From positions 1 to 9,811 of the forward strand of contig DAOUZD010000017.1 in the NCBI GenBank assembly GCA_030665795.1: 9,811 nt of DNA. The letters run 5' to 3'. Under the pieces are notes generated by a model. The model saw nothing but the letters and a program-made list of their open reading frames with translations, did no database searches and was not told the origin of the DNA. Origin of the DNA: Dehalococcoides sp. (lineage in GTDB: Bacteria; Chloroflexota; Dehalococcoidia; Dehalococcoidales; RBG-16-60-22). Shown piece after piece: positions 6,625-9,811 of this stretch; the first letter of the stretch is position 1, and each line of letters starts with the position of its first letter. The position numbers were made by a program, and so were the translations under genes.

Positions 6625-7959
6625 TTACCTTATCATCATACTTGGTAGCCAGAGGATAAGATTAGGGAAAGCGACAAGCAGCCCGATGGCGATAAGGATG
6701 AGGAAAACAAAGGGGATTACACCCCGGATAATGTCCGCCACAGTCACTCCCAGTTCTGGGGCGGCAGCACCCCGGCAGATGTAGATAGCCATGGCGAAAG
6801 GGGGTGTCATGAAGGAAGTCTGCAGGTTAACGCAAATCATGATGGCGAACCAGATGGGGTCAAACCCCAGGACTTCACCGATGGGGGTTATTATGGGGAC
6901 CATGATGAAGATGATACCTATCCAGTCAATAAACATGCCCAGGAGGAAGCAGATAAACATGATAGCGACAAAGGCACCCCAGCGTCCACCAGGAGTAGCC
7001 AGGATGAGGTCTGTGACTACCTGCCCACCCCCGGCGCCGAGGAAGACGCCGGTAAAGGCAAAAGACATTGACCCGACGAGAAGGATAAAACCGGAGAGCC
7101 GGAGTGTCATCGTGGCGCATTCTTTCAGGACTCCCCAGGTAAACCGGCGGTAGGCGATGGCGAGCAGAGTGGCGGCAAAGGCGCCGACACCAGCCGCCTC
7201 GGTGGGGGCGGCTATGCCCATAAAAATAGCACCCAGCACTGACATGATAAGGATGGCGGGTGGAACCAGCGAGACGACAAGCATAACTGTTTTCTTCATG
7301 AAGGGGACTGCCCTTTCTTCCACCGGCACCGGCGGCGCAATATGAGGTTGGATGAAAGCGCGAATGGTAATGTAGCTGATATACAAACCGGACAAAATGA
7401 AGCCGGGAACAAAGGCGCCGAAGAAAAGCTTGCCTACGGATAGCTCCGCCATCGGCCCGTAAAGGACAATCATAATACTGGGTGGAATGAGAATGCCCAG
7501 AACGCCACCGGCAGTAACGGCACCAGTAGCGAAACTCTTACTATAGCCTCGCTTAATCATTGAGGGCAAAGCAACCAGCGTCAGCAGGGTTACCGAGGCG
7601 GTAATGATGCCCACCGTGGCGGCCATAATGGTGCCGACAATCACCGTGACTAACGCCAGTCCGCCACGGAAGCCACCGAACCACAGGTATAATACCTCAT
7701 AGAGTCTTTCAATTATTCCCGAGCGTTCCAGCATGGCCCCCATAAAGACGAACAGGGGGACGGCTAACAGGGTATAGTTCAGCATTATCTTCTGGGCACG
7801 CAGGTAAAGCATCTGTCCTACCTGGCCCTGCCACACAAAGAGTCCAACGAACAGGGCGATTATCCCGACCACGTAAGCCAGGGGGAAACCGGCTAAAACC
7901 AAGACCAGGACCCCACCGAGCATTATAATGGTAACTAATTCAGGGCTCAGTTCAATCAT
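6625..7959 (-). CDS. dctM: TRAP transporter large permease subunit, DctM family (system 2)
   Basis: The 444-residue polytopic membrane protein is a clear paralogue of the DctM at the left of the window. It is the transport channel of the second TRAP system. The same landmarks occur: LLAVPLFVFMG at 64-74, GFRGGLAL at 96-103, and GGVLGILIPPS at 151-161 followed by YGPMAELSVGKLFFGA, then an APTEAAGVGA stretch. The start ATG overlaps the end of dctQ2 by 8 bases (ATGATTGA), indicating coupled translation; AAGGAA about 9 bases upstream may help. It is the last gene of its operon and converges on the kinase gene, with only 102 bases between the stops. Unlike system 1, no ferredoxin gene follows. The gene is intact. 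Confidence 0.95.
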   Translation of the reverse strand: MIELSPELVTIIMLGGVLVLVLAGFPLAYVVGIIALFVGLFVWQGQVGQMLYLRAQKIMLNYTLLAVPLFVFMGAMLERSGIIERLYEVLYLWFGGFRGGLALVTVIVGTIMAATVGIITASVTLLTLVALPSMIKRGYSKSFATGAVTAGGVLGILIPPSIMIVLYGPMAELSVGKLFFGAFVPGFILSGLYISYITIRAFIQPHIAPPVPVEERAVPFMKKTVMLVVSLVPPAILIMSVLGAIFMGIAAPTEAAGVGAFAATLLAIAYRRFTWGVLKECATMTLRLSGFILLVGSMSFAFTGVFLGAGGGQVVTDLILATPGGRWGAFVAIMFICFLLGMFIDWIGIIFIMVPIITPIGEVLGFDPIWFAIMICVNLQTSFMTPPFAMAIYICRGAAAPELGVTVADIIRGVIPFVFLILIAIGLLVAFPNLILWLPSMMIR

Positions 7960-8461
7960 AGGGTTTATTCCTTATCAACAGGTAGAAGTTACGGGTTATC
8001 TGTGACAGTCCTTGAACGGCGAGCATAGTCCAGCCAAATGCCACCAACGTTCTCAATGGATAATATGGCGGGTACCAGTAGGTCTCCACCATTTTCTCCT
8101 GAATACTCCAGGACTTTAGCATCCACTCCCAGGAGGCAATGGTAATCAAGACAATCACCGGGAGAAACATCAATACCCCGCAAATGGCATCAACCCATGC
8201 TTTCCCTCTGGGCGATAGATGGATGTAGAAGACATCGACCCTGACATGGGCATTGTGCCGCTGGGCGTAGCAATAACCCAGAGCATATAGAGCGCAACCG
8301 AGCTGCAAGCTACTCTCGTATGCCCACATCGTCGGATGATTAAAGCCATAGCGCATGGTCACCTCGATGACCATCACGATAATCAAGATTACAACTAACC
8401 AGCGCCCTGACCTTCCTGCCCAATCGCTGATGGCATCAATAGCCCTGAATATTTTTCTCAT
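7952..8461 (-). CDS. dctQ: TRAP transporter small permease subunit, DctQ family (system 2)
   Basis: The 169-residue protein has four hydrophobic helices and the family stretches EVTMRYGFNHPTMWAYE and AHVRVDVFYIHLSPRG, which align with dctQ1. It would pair with DctM2 in the membrane. The ATG at 8461 lacks a real Shine-Dalgarno sequence; only A-rich sequence (AAGAAAAATAAACA) precedes it. Low translation, or re-initiation after dctP2, is therefore likely. It is separated from dctP2 by 74 bases containing a strong stem-loop, and its end overlaps dctM2. The gene is intact. Confidence 0.92.
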   Translation of the reverse strand: MRKIFRAIDAISDWAGRSGRWLVVILIIVMVIEVTMRYGFNHPTMWAYESSLQLGCALYALGYCYAQRHNAHVRVDVFYIHLSPRGKAWVDAICGVLMFLPVIVLITIASWEWMLKSWSIQEKMVETYWYPPYYPLRTLVAFGWTMLAVQGLSQITRNFYLLIRNKPYD

Positions 8462-8493
8462 TGTTTATTTTTCTTAATTCAGTCAACAGGGTA

Positions 8494-8527
8494 TCCCCTG
8501 CTTCGTGAAGGCTCACGAAGCAGGGGA
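8494..8527 (-). promoter_or_regulatory. Stem-loop between dctP2 and dctQ2
   Basis: Arms 8494-8508 and 8513-8527 pair perfectly over 15 bases (plus-strand arm TCCCCTGCTTCGTGA) around a 4-base loop. It starts 8 bases after the dctP2 stop. No T-run follows leftward, so it looks like an mRNA-stabilising or attenuating hairpin rather than a full terminator. It sits at the same place as the stem-loop in TRAP operon 1 but has an unrelated sequence. Confidence 0.8.
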
Positions 8528-8535
8528 CAATAGAC

Positions 8536-9738
8536 CTACATGCCGCTTGGCCAGGCTGTCCGGTAAGTAGCCTTGAAGGTTTCGATGGACTGAAACACCT
8601 CGGCGAAGAACGGGTCATCAGCCGCCAACTCTTCGTACAGAATCAGGGCTTGTCTGACCACTTCCTCTTCGATGTCCTTGGGAATCGGGCCAATATTAGT
8701 ACCGTAGTCAATGTAGGCCTGTACTGCTACCAGGTCGGCCTGTGTCATCATGGCATAGTAGTTCCATGACTCAGCCTGAACGAGTTCGATGAGCAGGACT
8801 TTGAGGCCATCATCCAGCGCGTTCCAGGAATCGGTGTTGAACATGACTGGAAGCCACTCGCAGGGCTGGCGCGTGCCTCCGAGATAGACGTATTCAGCAA
8901 TCTCGTAGGTGGCCGATGACCAGTCCATGGCTGGTGAGCTCAGCTGGAAGGCATTAATGACGCCACGTTGCATAGATTCATAGATTTCGCCACTGGGCAG
9001 GAAGACGACCGAGGCGCCCATTCTGGAGAAGATGACGCCATCGTCACCGGCAGTTCGAATCTTCAGGCCCTTGATGTCGGCGGCGCTCTTGAGCTCTCTA
9101 TCGGAGGTGCTGAGGAACATCTCGGGAACGGTGATAACACCGGCCGGAATGTAGACATCATAGCCGCCCTCCTGAATCATCTGGTTAAGGTAATCACAAC
9201 CCTCCGTCATGTGCCAGATTTTGGACTCGGCGGGAGACAGGCCGGCAACGGTATAAGTGAACAGGTTGGCAGAATTGAACCGGTCTTTCCAATACATGGT
9301 GCAGGTGCTGCCCATGTCAAGCAGGCCCTCGGCACAGCCGTCAAACTCCTGACAAGCGGGAACAACGGCACCGGCCGGATGGTGGGTGACAACGAGGCGG
9401 CCGCCACTGGCGGCATTAATATTAGCCGTCAGCCTATCCTGTCCTTCATGCCATTTGGTTCCAGCCGCGGTATGTGATTGAAATATCCAGTTATGCACTT
9501 CGGCTGGTGCAGCCGGAGCGGGAGCCGGGGCTGGCGCAGGAGCCGGGGCTGGCGCCGGAGCTGGCGCTGGAGCTGGTGCTGGCGCAGGTGCCGGTGCTGG
9601 CGCAGGTGCCGGAGCCGGGGCTGGCGCAGGAGCCGGAGCCGGTGCAGGTGCGGGAGCTGGTGCGGGTGCCGCACAGGCAGCAACCAAGCTCATCACTAAA
9701 ACCAGTGCTAGCGTAATAAACAATCCTTTCTTTTTCAC
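8536..9738 (-). CDS. dctP: TRAP transporter solute-binding lipoprotein, DctP family (system 2)
   Basis: This 400-residue extracytoplasmic receptor feeds the second TRAP permease. The signal peptide MKKKGLF plus hydrophobic core ends in an ideal lipobox (VAA-C22). Residues 24-75 are 26 Ala-Pro pairs. The mature domain starts near residue 80. The conserved carboxylate-binding Arg is R228 (GLKIRTAG), followed by FLPSGEIY and GVINAFQLSSPAMD; the Glu-Trp pair of TakP-type receptors is absent (F264-Q265-L266 there), so its ligand probably differs from that of dctP1. The C-terminal DPFFAEVFQS helix matches dctP1. The start is GTG at 9736-9738, chosen because a strong SD lies 7 bases ahead and the MKKK signal peptide begins exactly there. 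It is the first gene of its operon. Confidence 0.94.
   Translation of the reverse strand: MKKKGLFITLALVLVMSLVAACAAPAPAPAPAPAPAPAPAPAPAPAPAPAPAPAPAPAPAPAPAPAPAPAPAPAPAAPAEVHNWIFQSHTAAGTKWHEGQDRLTANINAASGGRLVVTHHPAGAVVPACQEFDGCAEGLLDMGSTCTMYWKDRFNSANLFTYTVAGLSPAESKIWHMTEGCDYLNQMIQEGGYDVYIPAGVITVPEMFLSTSDRELKSAADIKGLKIRTAGDDGVIFSRMGASVVFLPSGEIYESMQRGVINAFQLSSPAMDWSSATYEIAEYVYLGGTRQPCEWLPVMFNTDSWNALDDGLKVLLIELVQAESWNYYAMMTQADLVAVQAYIDYGTNIGPIPKDIEEEVVRQALILYEELAADDPFFAEVFQSIETFKATYRTAWPSGM
9514..9669 (-). repeat. Hexanucleotide GCNCCN tract coding for (Ala-Pro)26 in dctP2
   Basis: These 156 bases encode residues 24-75 as 26 Ala-Pro pairs. Third codon bases vary, but exact larger duplications are visible. 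GGTGCTGGCGCAGGTGCC (plus strand) stands twice in direct tandem at 9575-9592 and 9593-9610, and a 26-base block recurs at 9521-9546 and 9611-9636. The tract has therefore grown by duplication of multi-hexamer blocks and may vary in length between strains. Confidence 0.95.
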
Positions 9739-9811
9739 CTATTTACCTCCTCCTAATATATTTTAGGAATCACGTCTTTAAAAAGTTTTCTGTTGAAATC
9801 AATCACCTCCT
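9739..9811 (-). promoter_or_regulatory. 5' leader of TRAP operon 2 (promoter beyond the window)
   Basis: I see no convincing -35/-10 pair in these 73 bases, so the promoter should lie past the right edge. The leader contains a second strong SD-like block, AGGAGGTGAT (leftward, plus positions 9802-9811), 64 bases before the dctP2 start, with only a doubtful 17-codon GTG frame after it (9753-9806). Confidence 0.45.
9746..9754 (-). promoter_or_regulatory. Ribosome binding site deciding the GTG start of dctP2
   Basis: The leftward strand reads AGGAGGAGG, 7 bases before the GTG start. It overlaps one arm of a small inverted repeat (CCTAA at 9752-9756, TTAGG at 9763-9767), which might modestly modulate access. 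Confidence 0.8.

Noticed and set aside
8968..9477. Plus-strand open frame of 169 codons inside dctP2
   Set aside because: It is antisense to a well-supported DctP gene, has no family-like sequence and no ribosome site, and is explained by the codon bias of dctP2.
9801..9811. ATCACCTCCT at the right edge resembles the 3' end of 16S rRNA
   Set aside because: No preceding rRNA sequence exists; it is the complement of an extended Shine-Dalgarno block on the minus strand.

Overview
The window looks like a piece of an anaerobic, probably monoderm bacterial genome. My best guess is a Chloroflexota/Dehalococcoidia-type sediment lineage, but this is an inference from style only. Both TRAP solute receptors are predicted lipoproteins with very long Ala-Pro stalks behind the lipobox, ferredoxin-type genes are present, and base composition looks moderate. 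No rRNA, tRNA, CRISPR, insertion sequence or phage gene was seen.

Layout. Positions 1-3425 form a leftward operon: dctP1 (lipoprotein solute receptor), dctQ1 and dctM1 (the two membrane subunits of a TRAP transporter), then a 4Fe-4S protein that runs off the left edge. It is driven by a perfect-consensus sigma70-type promoter at 3522-3550. Positions 3687-6522 form a rightward three-gene operon with an extended -10 promoter: a short-chain dehydrogenase, an NHL beta-propeller resembling peptidyl-hydroxyglycine amidating lyase (PAL), and a PfkB kinase of 2-keto-3-deoxygluconate kinase type. It ends at a strong stem-loop terminator (6549-6600). Positions 6625-9738 hold a second complete leftward TRAP operon (dctP2, dctQ2, dctM2) whose promoter lies beyond the right edge.

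How the genes may work together. Two tripartite Na+-type TRAP transporters flank a catabolic operon. The dehydrogenase and kinase fit the end of a sugar-acid route: oxidation or reduction of a keto-sugar acid, then phosphorylation of a 2-keto-3-deoxy acid. The propeller between them is the puzzling member, because it keeps the three metal-binding His positions and the Tyr/Arg positions of PAL. A lyase or lactonase step acting on an imported carboxylate is plausible but unproven. No aldolase or dehydratase is in the window.

Both TRAP operons have a strong stem-loop just after dctP, a weak ribosome site for dctQ, and overlapping dctQ/dctM. This is consistent with making much more receptor than permease. 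No stretch longer than 300 bases lacks a gene; the longest gap is the divergent control region 3426-3686.
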